A stretch of DNA of 64,000 nucleotides from RPQJ01 sp963846315 (GTDB taxonomy: Bacteria; Pseudomonadota; Gammaproteobacteria; Steroidobacterales; Steroidobacteraceae). The position numbers and the translations under genes are program-made. Location: the NCBI GenBank assembly GCA_963846315.1, contig CAWJVM010000005.1, positions 62,001-126,000 on the forward strand, given 5' to 3'. Shown here one piece after another: positions 18,944-27,096 of this stretch. The stretch's first letter is position 1; each line of letters begins with the position of its first letter. The notes under the pieces were generated by a model. It did no database searches. It saw only the letters and a program-made list of their open reading frames with translations, and was not told the DNA's origin.

Positions 18944-18999
18944 GGCAATCGGGGCCAGTCCGGCTCACCGCGGCGCGCGCCAGGCAGCGGACCGGCGAG

Positions 19000-20643
19000 T
19001 CACGCGAACCAGCCGTGCAGGAACCAGCTTGCGCCTGCGGTCGTCTCGCGACGATTGCGGAACACCCACAACCGGGCACCCTGCGGATTGCGCGCGATGT
19101 AGTAATCACGCGCGACGTCGTGACCGTCCCACCAGCCGGACTCGATGCACTCGGGGCCTTCTTCGAGGACGAGCCGGTCGACGGCGCAGGGCTCGGGCTG
19201 ATCGAGCAGCCACGCTGGCCGGGCGCGGCGCGCCTCTGCGTTCGCGGTGCGCGCCTCAGGACGCGAGACCGCCGATGGCTGCGTCAGCGCCGAGGAACCT
19301 CGCGCCTTTTTTCTTGCTTGCCGGGTGGCCACCGGTTCGACGGCACGCCATGCCGCCTCGGGCCGATGCTCGGGAACGCAGGCGAGCCCATGCACGGCAT
19401 CGTTGCCGAGCCTTGCGCGCAGCCGTTCGACGAGCTGTGGCAGGTTCTGGCCGGATTCGCGCCGGTCATGCGCAAACAACTCGATCGCGTCGGCCTGCAG
19501 GTCGATGAGCGGGCCGCTCAGCAGGCGCACGTTGCGCACGGGCTGCGGCAGCACGAGCGACGACAGCCGCTCGCGCAGCAGTTCGGCCATGCGCCGCCGC
19601 TGCGCACCGACCGGCTGCACGAAACGCAACCGCACGCGCGTGACCGGCGCCGCACGGTGACGCAACTGCACTTCGATCGCCTGCACGCCGCGGCCACGCT
19701 CGCGCAGGAACTGGCACAGTTCTTCGAGCAGGGACTCGAGCGCCAGGCCGAGGCGCGCGGTGTCGGCGATTTCAGGTTCGAGGTCGCGCCGTGCGGCAAA
19801 GCGTTCGCTTGCGGCATACGCCGCGCGCGGCTCCTGCACGCGGCCCGTGGCGCGGTCGAGCGTGGCCAGCAGCTCCTGGCCGAAGCGGCGCGCGAAGCCG
19901 TCGCGCGGCAGGCGCAGGCACTCGCCCACGGTGCGCACGCCCATGGTACCGAGCGTTTCGATGCTGCTTTCGGGCCACCGCGTGCAACCGAGCGGCAGCG
20001 ACGCCAGCCGCGCAGTCAGTTCGTCGCGGTGGCGCACGAACACGGGGCGCGCGCCGAGCGGGCCCGCGCGTGCGAACCATAGCGATGCCAGCGGCGATGG
20101 CGTAATCGCGAAGCGAACCGCCACGCCCGTGGTATCGACGAGCTCCTGCTGCAAGCGCAGGCACAGCTGCCTGGCGCCGCCAAACAGTCGCAGGCTGCCA
20201 CGCACTTCGAGCAAGACGCCGTCGGGTGGCTCGAGGCTGACCCGCGGCGTGAAGCGCACTCCGCGCTGCGCCACTGCCTCGAGCAGCTGGCGTTCGCGTC
20301 GCGCATTGCGCGCCAAGGCGTGCAAGCCCGGCACCAGCGCGAGCGCTGCATTGATCGACATCCCCTCGCGCACGCCGGCGGCCTGCACCGCTTCTGCGCA
20401 GGCACGCACCACCTTGCCGTTGCGCTCGAGGTCGACGATGGCAACGGGCGGACGACCCGGCAGGGCCCGTATCACGTCACGCAGCGAATCGAACAGCAAT
20501 GACGGCAGGTGAATGGCGAGCCAGAGCTCACGCGGGCGCGACTGCGCCAGCGGTGCGCGGCCGGGAACGGAAAGCGAAGAGGGACGGAATGCCGGCGTGA
20601 CCCACACACGGTGGGGAGACGGGGGCCTGGCGAGCGGGGCCAT
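19000..20643 (-). CDS. imuB: ImuB, catalytically silent Y-family polymerase homologue
   Basis: 547 residues. Hub of the ImuA-ImuB-DnaE2 mutasome; it binds the beta clamp and the other two subunits. Y-family fold seen in LWLAIHLPSLLFDS, EGMSINAALALVPGLHALA and PDGVLLEVRGSLRLFGG, where catalytic carboxylates of true Y polymerases are not kept, as expected for ImuB. Thumb region LGTMGVRTVGECLRLPRDGFARRFG. The C-terminal third is Arg/Ala-rich, then ESGWWDGHDVARDYYIARN, a conserved ImuB tail element. It starts one base after the imuA stop. Confidence 0.93.
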   Translation of the reverse strand: MAPLARPPSPHRVWVTPAFRPSSLSVPGRAPLAQSRPRELWLAIHLPSLLFDSLRDVIRALPGRPPVAIVDLERNGKVVRACAEAVQAAGVREGMSINAALALVPGLHALARNARRERQLLEAVAQRGVRFTPRVSLEPPDGVLLEVRGSLRLFGGARQLCLRLQQELVDTTGVAVRFAITPSPLASLWFARAGPLGARPVFVRHRDELTARLASLPLGCTRWPESSIETLGTMGVRTVGECLRLPRDGFARRFGQELLATLDRATGRVQEPRAAYAASERFAARRDLEPEIADTARLGLALESLLEELCQFLRERGRGVQAIEVQLRHRAAPVTRVRLRFVQPVGAQRRRMAELLRERLSSLVLPQPVRNVRLLSGPLIDLQADAIELFAHDRRESGQNLPQLVERLRARLGNDAVHGLACVPEHRPEAAWRAVEPVATRQARKKARGSSALTQPSAVSRPEARTANAEARRARPAWLLDQPEPCAVDRLVLEEGPECIESGWWDGHDVARDYYIARNPQGARLWVFRNRRETTAGASWFLHGWFA

Positions 20644-20644
20644 C

Positions 20645-21292
20645 TCAGTGCCCCAGGTTCACCGTGGCAGGACGGCCTCCGCGGCTTTTGACGATACGCA
20701 CCTGCAGGCCTTCCGTGCCACCGCCGAGCAGCGCGAGCCGCAACACGGCGGGTGACGGCGTGAGCCCTGCCTGCAGCGGGCGATACAGCACCGCAAGACT
20801 GCGCGAGGCCTCTGCCGCCAGTTGCAGTCGTCGCAACGCATGTGGGTCGCGGGGATTGGCCCAGCCGAGCACGGCGCTGCACGACTCCGAACGCAGCGCC
20901 TGGTCCATCGCCCACTCGGTGGTTGCTGCACCATTGACGATGAGCATGCGCCCGACATCGATGCCCCACGCCGCCAGCGACGGCGCATACGGTCGAAACG
21001 GCGGCGAGACCCAGGCGATCCAACCCCCGCTGCCTTCGTCCCGACAAAGCGCAGCGAGCGCGGGGAGCAGCAACCGGAGTTCGCCGATGCCCCGCTGATC
21101 GGAAAGGATTTCGATGAGACCCTGCCGCGGCCAGCCCGCGCCCGGCAGGCAACGGTCGAGCGCGGCGTAGCCCGTGGGCAATCCCGCCGGCACGGCGGCG
21201 ACCGTGCTGCTGCCCGCCTCCCGCGCGCGCCAGAGACGCGCGGAATTCTGTTGCAGCAGTTGTTCGACGGAAGCCTTCATCACTTCTGGCAT
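20645..21292 (-). CDS. imuA: ImuA, RecA-like mutasome subunit (SulA/ImuA family)
   Basis: 215 residues; a RecA-fold protein without a complete Walker A, needed with ImuB and DnaE2 for induced mutagenesis. Conserved pieces: TGYAALDRCLPGAGWPRQGLIEIL, AWVSPPFRPYAPSLAAWGID and EAWAMDQ-like ATTEWAMDQALRSESCSAVLGW. The C-terminus contains LRLALLGGGTEGLQVRIVKSRGG. The start may be M at 21292 or M at 21280; neither has a clear ribosome binding site. It lies 43 nt after lexA. Confidence 0.9.
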   Translation of the reverse strand: MPEVMKASVEQLLQQNSARLWRAREAGSSTVAAVPAGLPTGYAALDRCLPGAGWPRQGLIEILSDQRGIGELRLLLPALAALCRDEGSGGWIAWVSPPFRPYAPSLAAWGIDVGRMLIVNGAATTEWAMDQALRSESCSAVLGWANPRDPHALRRLQLAAEASRSLAVLYRPLQAGLTPSPAVLRLALLGGGTEGLQVRIVKSRGGRPATVNLGH

Positions 21293-21335
21293 GGCTGCGG
21301 CTGGGCTCGCTGATCCGAAAAAATCCAGGGAGCAG

Positions 21336-21956
21336 TCAGGACAACCGGTGCGTGTCCTGCCGCACCACGCCGACGACGAGGCCTTCGATGGTGAGCGACT
21401 GTTCGCGCAGGTCGATGCGCAGGGGTTCGAAGTCTTCGTTCTCGGGCAGCAGCCAGGCGATCGAGCCGTCCTGCCGGTAGCGCTTCACGGTGACCTCGTT
21501 CTCGAGGCGTGCGACCACGATCTGCCGGTTGCGGACTTCGGGCGTGCGATGGACTGCGACGAGATCGCCGTCGAGGATGCCGACGTTGCGCATGCTCATG
21601 CCCTTGACCTTGAGCAGGTAATGCGGCCGTGGCTGGAAGAGCGCCGGGTCGATCTGGTAGCGCGCTTCGATGTTTTCTTCGGCCAGGATGGGGCGGCCGG
21701 CGGCAACGCGACCGATCAACGGCAGGCCGATCTGGTCCCGCAGGGAATCCTTGAGCTGGATACCGCGGGAGGCACCGGGGCGCAGTTCGATGACGCCCTT
21801 GCGCTGCAGGGCACGCAGGTGTTCTTCGGCTGCATTGGCGGACTTGAAGCCCAGGGCTTCGGCGATTTCGGCCCGCGTGGGGGGCAAGCCCTGCTCGGCC
21901 AGGCTGTCTTGAATGAACATGAGCACCTGGCGTTGGCGCGGCGTGAGGTCTTCCAT
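21336..21956 (-). CDS. lexA: SOS repressor LexA
   Basis: 206 residues. N-terminal winged helix (LTPRQRQVLMFIQDSLAEQG, AEIAEALGFKSANAAEEHL) and C-terminal self-cleaving serine protease. Cleavage site A86-G87 (RVAAGRPI), nucleophile S121 (VKGMSM) and Lys K158 match E. coli positions with a +2 shift. GGGAGGG lies 9 nt before the ATG. Two consensus LexA boxes lie upstream, so it is autorepressed, and imuA-imuB-dnaE2 follow in the same direction with short gaps. Confidence 0.97.
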   Translation of the reverse strand: MEDLTPRQRQVLMFIQDSLAEQGLPPTRAEIAEALGFKSANAAEEHLRALQRKGVIELRPGASRGIQLKDSLRDQIGLPLIGRVAAGRPILAEENIEARYQIDPALFQPRPHYLLKVKGMSMRNVGILDGDLVAVHRTPEVRNRQIVVARLENEVTVKRYRQDGSIAWLLPENEDFEPLRIDLREQSLTIEGLVVGVVRQDTHRLS

Positions 21957-21969
21957 CGGTCATCCCTCC

Positions 21970-22024
21970 CTGTATACCCATACAGTGACTGTTTATATAT
22001 ACAGCTCCGTTTCCCGGCTGGCAA
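21970..22024 (-). promoter_or_regulatory. lexA promoter with two LexA boxes
   Basis: On the minus strand: TTGCCA (22024-22019), a 17-bp spacer, TATATA (22001-21996). Box 1 at 21989-22004 reads CTGTATATATAAACAG and covers the -10. Box 2 at 21970-21985 reads CTGTATGGGTATACAG, 14 nt before the ATG. Both keep the CTG-N10-CAG frame of the gammaproteobacterial SOS box. Box centres are 19 bp apart, which puts them on nearly the same face of the helix. Confidence 0.92.
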
Positions 22025-22358
22025 GCCGTCCGGGAAAAAAGTTCTGCGGGCCAGCCGCCCGCGGGATGGGGCAGGAAAGCGACACCTGCCGGACCGGCGC
22101 CACCTGCTGGGGCCGCCCTGAAAAACGCTCTTATTTACGGCATAAACCATGCGTCTGTACGCCAACGCCCACTTGGAGACGTTTCGCCGTCCGTCGACAG
22201 ACGCGGGCCTGTTGCACGCGCCTGACGCGACTGCAATCTTTATGGACGTTTTCGAATCAGTTAGTCTCTACCAGTTCGGCTGCGCTGCGCACACGGAACG
22301 TGTGACTGTCCGTGGCCGCCACACTGGCTTGTCTGACTCTCTACCGAGGAAAATCACA
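22025..22358. other. Intergenic region between lexA and the lipoprotein gene
   Basis: About 330 bp without a convincing gene. It holds the lexA -35 at its left edge and must hold the lipoprotein promoter. TTGCAC at 22212 with AATCTT 17 bp later is the best I can offer and is weak. An in-frame extension of the lipoprotein to an ATG at 22149 exists but would bury the signal peptide, so it is discounted. Base composition is lower in GC than the surroundings around 22230-22270. Confidence 0.5.
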
Positions 22359-22679
22359 ATGAAGACCACGATCGTGAAAACGCTGACCGCCGCTACCGCC
22401 GTGCTGATGCTGGCCGCCGCCAGCGGCTGCACCAGCCAGGACACCCTGGCCAAGATCGACGCCGCCGCCGCTTCCGCCAAGGCTGCCCAGGCCGACGCCG
22501 CTGCCGCCAAGTCGGCTGCAGACGCCGCCGCCGCCGCCGCTTCGAGCGCCGGCAGCGCCGCCAGCGCCGCCCAGAGCACCGCCAACCAGGCCCTCCAGGC
22601 CGCGCAGGCTTCGCAGTCCTGCTGCGACGCGACGAACGAGAAGATCGATCGCGCGTTCAAGAAGTCGATGGGCAAGTAA
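22359..22679 (+). CDS. Alanine-rich Lpp/OprI-like outer-membrane lipoprotein
   Basis: 106 residues. Lipoprotein signal MKTTIVKTLTAATAVLMLAA with lipobox ASGC, lipidated Cys at 24. The mature chain is an Ala-rich coil of about 60 residues with short DAAAA/KAA repeats, like the alanine zipper of Lpp and OprI, then a CC pair and DATNEKIDRAFKKSMGK. The C-terminal Lys is what L,D-transpeptidases join to peptidoglycan in E. coli Lpp, and such an enzyme is encoded at 24087-25136. The strong AGGA ribosome binding site and terminator suit an abundant protein. The internal Cys pair is unusual for Lpp. Confidence 0.8.
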   Translation: MKTTIVKTLTAATAVLMLAAASGCTSQDTLAKIDAAAASAKAAQADAAAAKSAADAAAAAASSAGSAASAAQSTANQALQAAQASQSCCDATNEKIDRAFKKSMGK

Positions 22680-22709
22680 TCGACTGATCCATCGCTCTGG
22701 CGATATGAA

Positions 22710-22736
22710 GACGCCGCGGACCTCCGCGGCGTTTTC
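22710..22736 (+). terminator. Rho-independent terminator of the lipoprotein gene
   Basis: A 9-bp stem ACGCCGCGG / CCGCGGCGT with a 4-nt ACCT loop, followed by TTTCAT, 30 nt past the stop. Confidence 0.82.
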
Positions 22737-22773
22737 ATATGTGCTTTCACTGCCCCGCAACACCGGTAGAAGC

Positions 22774-23694
22774 ATGCGCACACTGCTCTCCAACCGTCCC
22801 GTGTGGTGGTTCACCCTCGCCTACCTTGGATCGATAGGCGTCCTGATCGCCGGCGGTCGCCCGCTCGAGGACGTGATCGGCGCCTTCGTGATTCTCGGCG
22901 TGCTGCTGCCCCTGGTGGCGTTGACGGCATGTGCCGGCCTTCCCACGCCGCCGCCACCCGCCCCGTGGCGACGCGACGACGGCCCGCTCCTGCTCGCCCT
23001 GCTGGCGTGGATCGTCGTCTTCCTGCTGCTCAAGGGCGCGTTGCTCGCCGCGCTGCTGCCATCGGCAGCGGACCCACGCCTGCACGACACGGTCAACACC
23101 CTGGTAAAACTGTTTGCCTTCGTCGCCGTGCCCGCGTTCGTTCTGCGGTCACGCGGCTTTCGCTGGAGCGATGCGGGCCGACCGGTCGCAGCGGCATCGC
23201 GGCTCTGGCTCATCTTCATCGTCATGGCGTTCGCCGCGCTTGCGGTACAGGCCGTGCTGGGCTCGCAATTCAAGCGCCTGCTGGGCGCTGACTATGCCGG
23301 CCATCATCTCTGGCTGGCAGGCGTGCTCTGCTGGGCATGGATGTCGCTCGAGGCCGGCCTCGTCGAAGAGTTCTTCTTTCGCTGGTACCTGCAGAGTCGA
23401 CTGGCCGCATGGACGGGATCACAGGTCTCCGCCGTGCTGCTCGGCGCGTTGGTGTTCGGTCTCGCACACGCACCCGGCATCCTGCTGCGCGGCGCCGGCG
23501 CCGTGGAAGGCCTCGGCGATGCACCGGGCATCGGCACCACGCTCGCGTACGTCATCGCAACGCAGGGCGTCGCGGGCCTTGCCTTCGGTGTGCTGTGGGC
23601 TCGCACCCGCAGCTTCGTGCTCGTCGTGGCGCTGCACGGGCTTTTCGATGCGTTGTCGAACACCGCGCCGTTCATCGACACCTGGAGGCTGTAG
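22774..23694 (+). CDS. CPBP-family intramembrane metalloprotease
   Basis: 306 residues with about eight hydrophobic segments. The ABI/CPBP motifs are present: EEFFFRWYLQ (EExxxR), FGLAHAPG, and HGLFDALSN near the C-terminus, which form the metal site inside the membrane. Members cleave prenylated or bacteriocin-type peptides; substrates in proteobacteria are mostly unknown. The start MRTLLSNRP follows GGTAGAAG. The upstream in-frame ATG would overlap the terminator hairpin and was discarded. Confidence 0.87.
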   Translation: MRTLLSNRPVWWFTLAYLGSIGVLIAGGRPLEDVIGAFVILGVLLPLVALTACAGLPTPPPPAPWRRDDGPLLLALLAWIVVFLLLKGALLAALLPSAADPRLHDTVNTLVKLFAFVAVPAFVLRSRGFRWSDAGRPVAAASRLWLIFIVMAFAALAVQAVLGSQFKRLLGADYAGHHLWLAGVLCWAWMSLEAGLVEEFFFRWYLQSRLAAWTGSQVSAVLLGALVFGLAHAPGILLRGAGAVEGLGDAPGIGTTLAYVIATQGVAGLAFGVLWARTRSFVLVVALHGLFDALSNTAPFIDTWRL

Positions 23695-23816
23695 CCAGTC
23701 AACGGTGGGTCGCGCTGCTCGCGGAGCGGTTGCACAAGCGTTGCGACCTCTGGATACGGTTCGCAGGGACACGCACGCCGCCACGCGAGTCGCGCAGTAG
23801 CAACCGGGAGTTTTCG

Positions 23817-24125
23817 TTGTCACGACCTTGCCGCTGGCTCTCCACCCTGCTCGTCGCTTTCTGCAGCTGCGCAACGGCATGCCCGGCCGCAACGACCAGC
23901 GTCGACGACCTGCCTTTGCTCGAGTTGCCGGTCACGTCGAATAGCAGCGATACCTTCGCGATCCTGCTCTCGGGCGATGACGGCTGGTCAGCACTCGACA
24001 AGGCGGTGGCTGGCGAACTCAATGCGCACGGCATCGCCGTGGTGGGCTGCTTCGACGGGGACTACGCAACCCTGGCGGCTGCGTCATCAGTGTCCTGGCT
24101 CTTTGAACACGGCGTCAGCTGCTGA
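23817..24125 (+). pseudogene. Truncated AcvB/VirJ-like gene (N-terminal fragment)
   Basis: 102 codons. A TTG start with CGGGAG 6 nt upstream gives a signal peptide (RPCRWLSTLLVAFCSCATAC), then LPLLELPVTSN and DTFAILLSGDDGWSALDKAV, AGELNAHGIAVVGCF. This matches my memory of the start of the AcvB/VirJ alpha/beta-hydrolase domain (LSGDGGW, LDxxVA, GIPVVG). Similarity stops there; the rest of the hydrolase (about 180 residues) is absent and the frame ends inside the 3' end of the convergent L,D-transpeptidase gene, overlapping it by 39 nt. It could instead be a short functional protein, but a remnant is likelier. Confidence 0.6.
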
Positions 24126-25136
24126 TTCCGTCGGCGGATCCTGCACGACGATGGCGGCATCGTCCGGTGCCGTGGCCGGAACGCGCGAGAAATTGCGTTC
24201 GCCGACACGCACTGGCACCCCGGAGGCCTGCTGGAACGCGAGCCTTGCCGTGTCCCAGTCGATCGTGACATCGATGCCCGCCGTCGCCGCCTGCACGATC
24301 CGATCGAGTTCCGCCGGGTCCATGTGCGATGGATCGTTGGTGCCTTCGAGCGGGGCCTGGCGCTCGAGGTACAGCGCACCCCTCGACCAACCGACCTTTG
24401 TCGTCTGGTCGACCAGGTTCACCTTCGTGCTTACCGGGATCATCGTGTAAAACTCGGCGATGTCCTCCGGGAACATGCGGATGCAGCCGTGCGTAACCTG
24501 CATGCCGACGCCCGCGGGACGGTTGGTGCCGTGGATCAGGTACGAGCCCCCGGGGATTCCCAGCCGCAAGGCATACTCGCCCAGCGGGTTGTCCGGGCCG
24601 GGAGGGATGAACGGCGGCAAGGGATCACCCTTCGCCTCATGCTCGAGCCGGACCGACTTCGGCGGGTACCAGTTGGGCCGCTCCTGCTTCGCGACGACCT
24701 TGGTGGCGCCGAGCGGCGTCTTCCAGTCCATCTTGCCGGTACTGATGGGGAACGTGCGAACGACCCTCGGTTCACCTGGCTTGGCGGGCGGGAAGTAATA
24801 CAGGCGGTGCTCGGGCAGGTTGACGACGACTCCCTCGCGCGGGGCATCCGGCAGCAGAAACCGGCCTGGAATCACCACTTCGGTGCCCGCGCCGGGCAGC
24901 CAGGGGTCGACTCCGGGGTTGGCGGCGATGATTTCTTCGTAACCGACGCCGAAGCGACGACCGATGTCGAGCAACGTGTCTTCGTGTTCAGCCGTGGCAA
25001 TGCTGACCGCACCGATCACGTTGTCGCCGTTGAGCGGCACCTGGAATTCAGCCGCCCGGACGTCATTCGCGACGAATTGTGCGAACGTTGCGACCAGCGC
25101 AACGGCGAACCACTGGCCGACACGGTGAGCTTGCAT
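24087..25136 (-). CDS. L,D-transpeptidase, ErfK/YbiS type
   Basis: 349 residues, exported (signal peptide to about VRAAEF). A LysM-like segment (EDTLLDIGRRFGVGYEEIIAANPG) is followed by the YkuD domain with HGTN and the catalytic THGCIRM. A roughly 100-residue C-terminal region follows, as in ErfK/YbiS/YcfS. These enzymes attach Lpp to peptidoglycan or form 3-3 cross-links. The lipoprotein with a C-terminal Lys 1.4 kb away is a plausible substrate. The 3' end overlaps the VirJ-like remnant. Confidence 0.92.
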   Translation of the reverse strand: MQAHRVGQWFAVALVATFAQFVANDVRAAEFQVPLNGDNVIGAVSIATAEHEDTLLDIGRRFGVGYEEIIAANPGVDPWLPGAGTEVVIPGRFLLPDAPREGVVVNLPEHRLYYFPPAKPGEPRVVRTFPISTGKMDWKTPLGATKVVAKQERPNWYPPKSVRLEHEAKGDPLPPFIPPGPDNPLGEYALRLGIPGGSYLIHGTNRPAGVGMQVTHGCIRMFPEDIAEFYTMIPVSTKVNLVDQTTKVGWSRGALYLERQAPLEGTNDPSHMDPAELDRIVQAATAGIDVTIDWDTARLAFQQASGVPVRVGERNFSRVPATAPDDAAIVVQDPPTESAADAVFKEPGH

Positions 25137-25255
25137 GCAACCTTCCCTCTCTTGCCTGCATCTATTCTAACGACATGGCGACGCTCCACACGCTGCCCGC
25201 GCGCATTGACCCGGACACGGCATCGCCCGTAGCCTTGCGGCCGCGAGGGAGATCC

Positions 25256-25786
25256 ATGCCTTACAAGTTGACGATCGAGCTGTCCGACCGCGATCTGCGC
25301 CATTTTCGCCGGGAGCTGAAAAAGGCGCGCGACGCGGTCCAGATCGCAGACGACGAGGAGATCCTCGGCGCGGCAGCCGACATGGTGAAAGCCATGAAAG
25401 GCACGGACCTGCCGGATTTCGTGACCGAGCGGCTCGAGCAGCTCGACACCCTGATCGCAATGGTCACTGACGAAGACTGGCCGCTGGACGACGCCGAGCG
25501 GAACCCGGTGCTGTCCGGCCTCGCCTACCTGTGCGACCCGGAAGACCTCATTCCCGACGACATCCCCGGTATCGGCATGCTCGACGATGCCGTCATGATC
25601 GAACTCGTCTTCCGCGAACTGCGGCACGAGCTCGAGGCCTACGACGATTTCCGTGCTTACCGCGAATCGCTGACCAAGCGCTCGGTCGTGCGACAGGCGG
25701 CGGCCGATGTCGCGGACAAGCTCGCCAGGCGGCGCGTGCAACTGATGGCGCGGATGCGCAGGCGGCGCAAGGCCGAGTATGATTAG
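25256..25786 (+). CDS. YkvA/DUF1232-family protein
   Basis: 176 residues, no signal peptide. The central segment NPVLSGLAYLCDPEDLIPDDIPGIGMLDDAVMIELV holds the DUF1232 signature (YL.DP.DLIPD.IPG.G..DD). The N-terminus (TIELSDRDLRHFRRELKKAR) and basic C-terminus (LARRRVQLMARMRRRRK) are charged helices. Function unknown. ATG at 25256 was chosen over 25175 because GAGGGAG lies 6 nt upstream. Its TAG stop is part of a heptamer-repeat arm, and it converges on plsX. Confidence 0.8.
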   Translation: MPYKLTIELSDRDLRHFRRELKKARDAVQIADDEEILGAAADMVKAMKGTDLPDFVTERLEQLDTLIAMVTDEDWPLDDAERNPVLSGLAYLCDPEDLIPDDIPGIGMLDDAVMIELVFRELRHELEAYDDFRAYRESLTKRSVVRQAAADVADKLARRRVQLMARMRRRRKAEYD

Positions 25787-25869
25787 TGATTAGTGATTAG
25801 TGATTCCTGTTCGAGGGGCTGCGCGCTCAGTCCGACTAATCACTAATCACTATTCACTAATCACTAGTC
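25781..25869. repeat. GTGATTA heptamer inverted repeat (copy 2)
   Basis: The left arm 25781-25805 has three and a half GATTAGT units. The right arm 25834-25869 has five reverse-complement units, one variant (TATTCAC). They flank a 28-nt loop. The left arm supplies the TAG stop of the YkvA-like gene and the right arm the TAG stop of plsX. Confidence 0.88.
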
Positions 25870-26876
25870 TTCGCGGCCACTTTCGCCAGCAGCTCACCGA
25901 TCTGCTCCGGCACGCCATTGCGTGCTTCCGTGACGGCCACACGCACGGCATTTGCAAACGACACGCGGTCGGCGCCGCCGTGGCTCTTGATGACCACGCC
26001 GTTCAATCCCACCATGCTCGCGCCGTTGTACACGCGTGGATCCAGTCGCGCCTTGAGTGCTGTCAAGGTCGGCGCGGCGGCGAGCGCGCCGATCTTGCGC
26101 ACCGCGCTGCGCGTGAACTCTTCCTTCATCGCGCCGCTGATGAACTTCGCCAGGCCTTCCATCGCCTTCAAGGCCACGTTGCCGGTAAAGCCATCGGTGA
26201 CGACGACGTCGACAGCGCCGGAAAAAATCTTGTCGCCTTCGACGAAGCCGACGTAATTGAGCGCCGAGCCGGTGAGCCGCTTATGCGCCGCCTTGATCTC
26301 TTCCGTGCCCTTGATGTCTTCTTCGCCGACGTTGAGCAGGCCCACGCGGGGCCGCTCGATACCGTGCAGGTCGGACGCGATCACCGAGCCCATCACCGCG
26401 AACTGCACGAGGTGATCGTCATTGCAGTCGGGGTTGGCGCCGAGGTCGAGCATCACCGTGTAGCCGCCCGTCGAGGGTAGGGCCGAGACGATGGCGGGAC
26501 GGTCGATGCCCGGCACCATGCCGAGCACGAATCGGGAGGTGGCGAGCAGCGCGCCGGTATTACCGGCGGACACACAGGCCGAAGCCTCGCCCTGTTCGAC
26601 GAGGTTGATCGCCACGCGCATCGACGAGTTCTTCTTGCGGCGGAGCGCGTCCTGCGGGCGCTCGTCCATGGCGACGACTTCGGTCGCCTCGACGAAACGA
26701 CAACGGTCGTCGACGAGCGCGGCGCCGAGCAACGGACGCACGACTTCGCCGCGACCGACGACAATCAGTCGCAGGTCGGGGATGGACGCGAGGACATCGA
26801 GTGCCGCGGGGACGGCGACTTCCGCGCCGTGGTCACCGCTCATCGCGTCCACGGCTACGGTCAGGCCGGCGGTCAT
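25857..26876 (-). CDS. plsX: Phosphate acyltransferase PlsX
   Basis: 339 residues. Makes acyl-phosphate from acyl-ACP for phospholipid synthesis. Conserved VAVDAMSGDHGAE, ASACVSAGNTGALLA, LDLGANPDCNDDHLVQFAVMG and GFVEGDKIFSGAVDVVVTDGFTGN. The last residues (AAKTSD) and TAG lie in the repeat arm. It is third after yceD and rpmF on the same strand, the usual ribosome/lipid gene cluster; fabH or acpP is not next in this window. Confidence 0.96.
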   Translation of the reverse strand: MTAGLTVAVDAMSGDHGAEVAVPAALDVLASIPDLRLIVVGRGEVVRPLLGAALVDDRCRFVEATEVVAMDERPQDALRRKKNSSMRVAINLVEQGEASACVSAGNTGALLATSRFVLGMVPGIDRPAIVSALPSTGGYTVMLDLGANPDCNDDHLVQFAVMGSVIASDLHGIERPRVGLLNVGEEDIKGTEEIKAAHKRLTGSALNYVGFVEGDKIFSGAVDVVVTDGFTGNVALKAMEGLAKFISGAMKEEFTRSAVRKIGALAAAPTLTALKARLDPRVYNGASMVGLNGVVIKSHGGADRVSFANAVRVAVTEARNGVPEQIGELLAKVAAKTSD

Positions 26877-26898
26877 GCGCGGGCCCGTCGAAACAGGA

Positions 26899-27093
26899 TT
26901 ACTCCTGGCCTTCGTCGGCAGCCGGCTTATCGATCACCTTCTTGCCGCGGTAGAAACCGTCGGCGGTGATGCGGTGACGCAGGTGGGTTTCGCCGCTGGT
27001 GCGATCGACCGACAGCGCGGGGCTGCTCAGGTGATCGTGCGAACGATGCATGCCGCGCTTGGACGGGGTCTTGCGGCTTTTCTGGACTGCCAT
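26899..27093 (-). CDS. rpmF: 50S ribosomal protein L32
   Basis: 64 residues: MAVQKSRKTPSKRGMHRSHD, then LSVDRTSGETHLRHRITADG and FYRGKKVI. This is the cysteine-free form of L32. The C-terminal extension DKPAADEGQE is acidic. It lies between yceD (3 nt upstream) and plsX, the conserved arrangement. Confidence 0.97.
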   Translation of the reverse strand: MAVQKSRKTPSKRGMHRSHDHLSSPALSVDRTSGETHLRHRITADGFYRGKKVIDKPAADEGQE

Positions 27094-27096
27094 GGT

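Noticed and set aside
22149..22358. Upstream in-frame extension of the lipoprotein gene
   Set aside because: It would hide the lipoprotein signal peptide; the AGGA ribosome binding site is right before the ATG at 22359.
23817..24125. Frameshift rather than truncation in the VirJ-like gene
   Set aside because: The other two frames after 24050 do not continue the hydrolase; they are the antisense of the transpeptidase tail, so sequence is missing rather than shifted.
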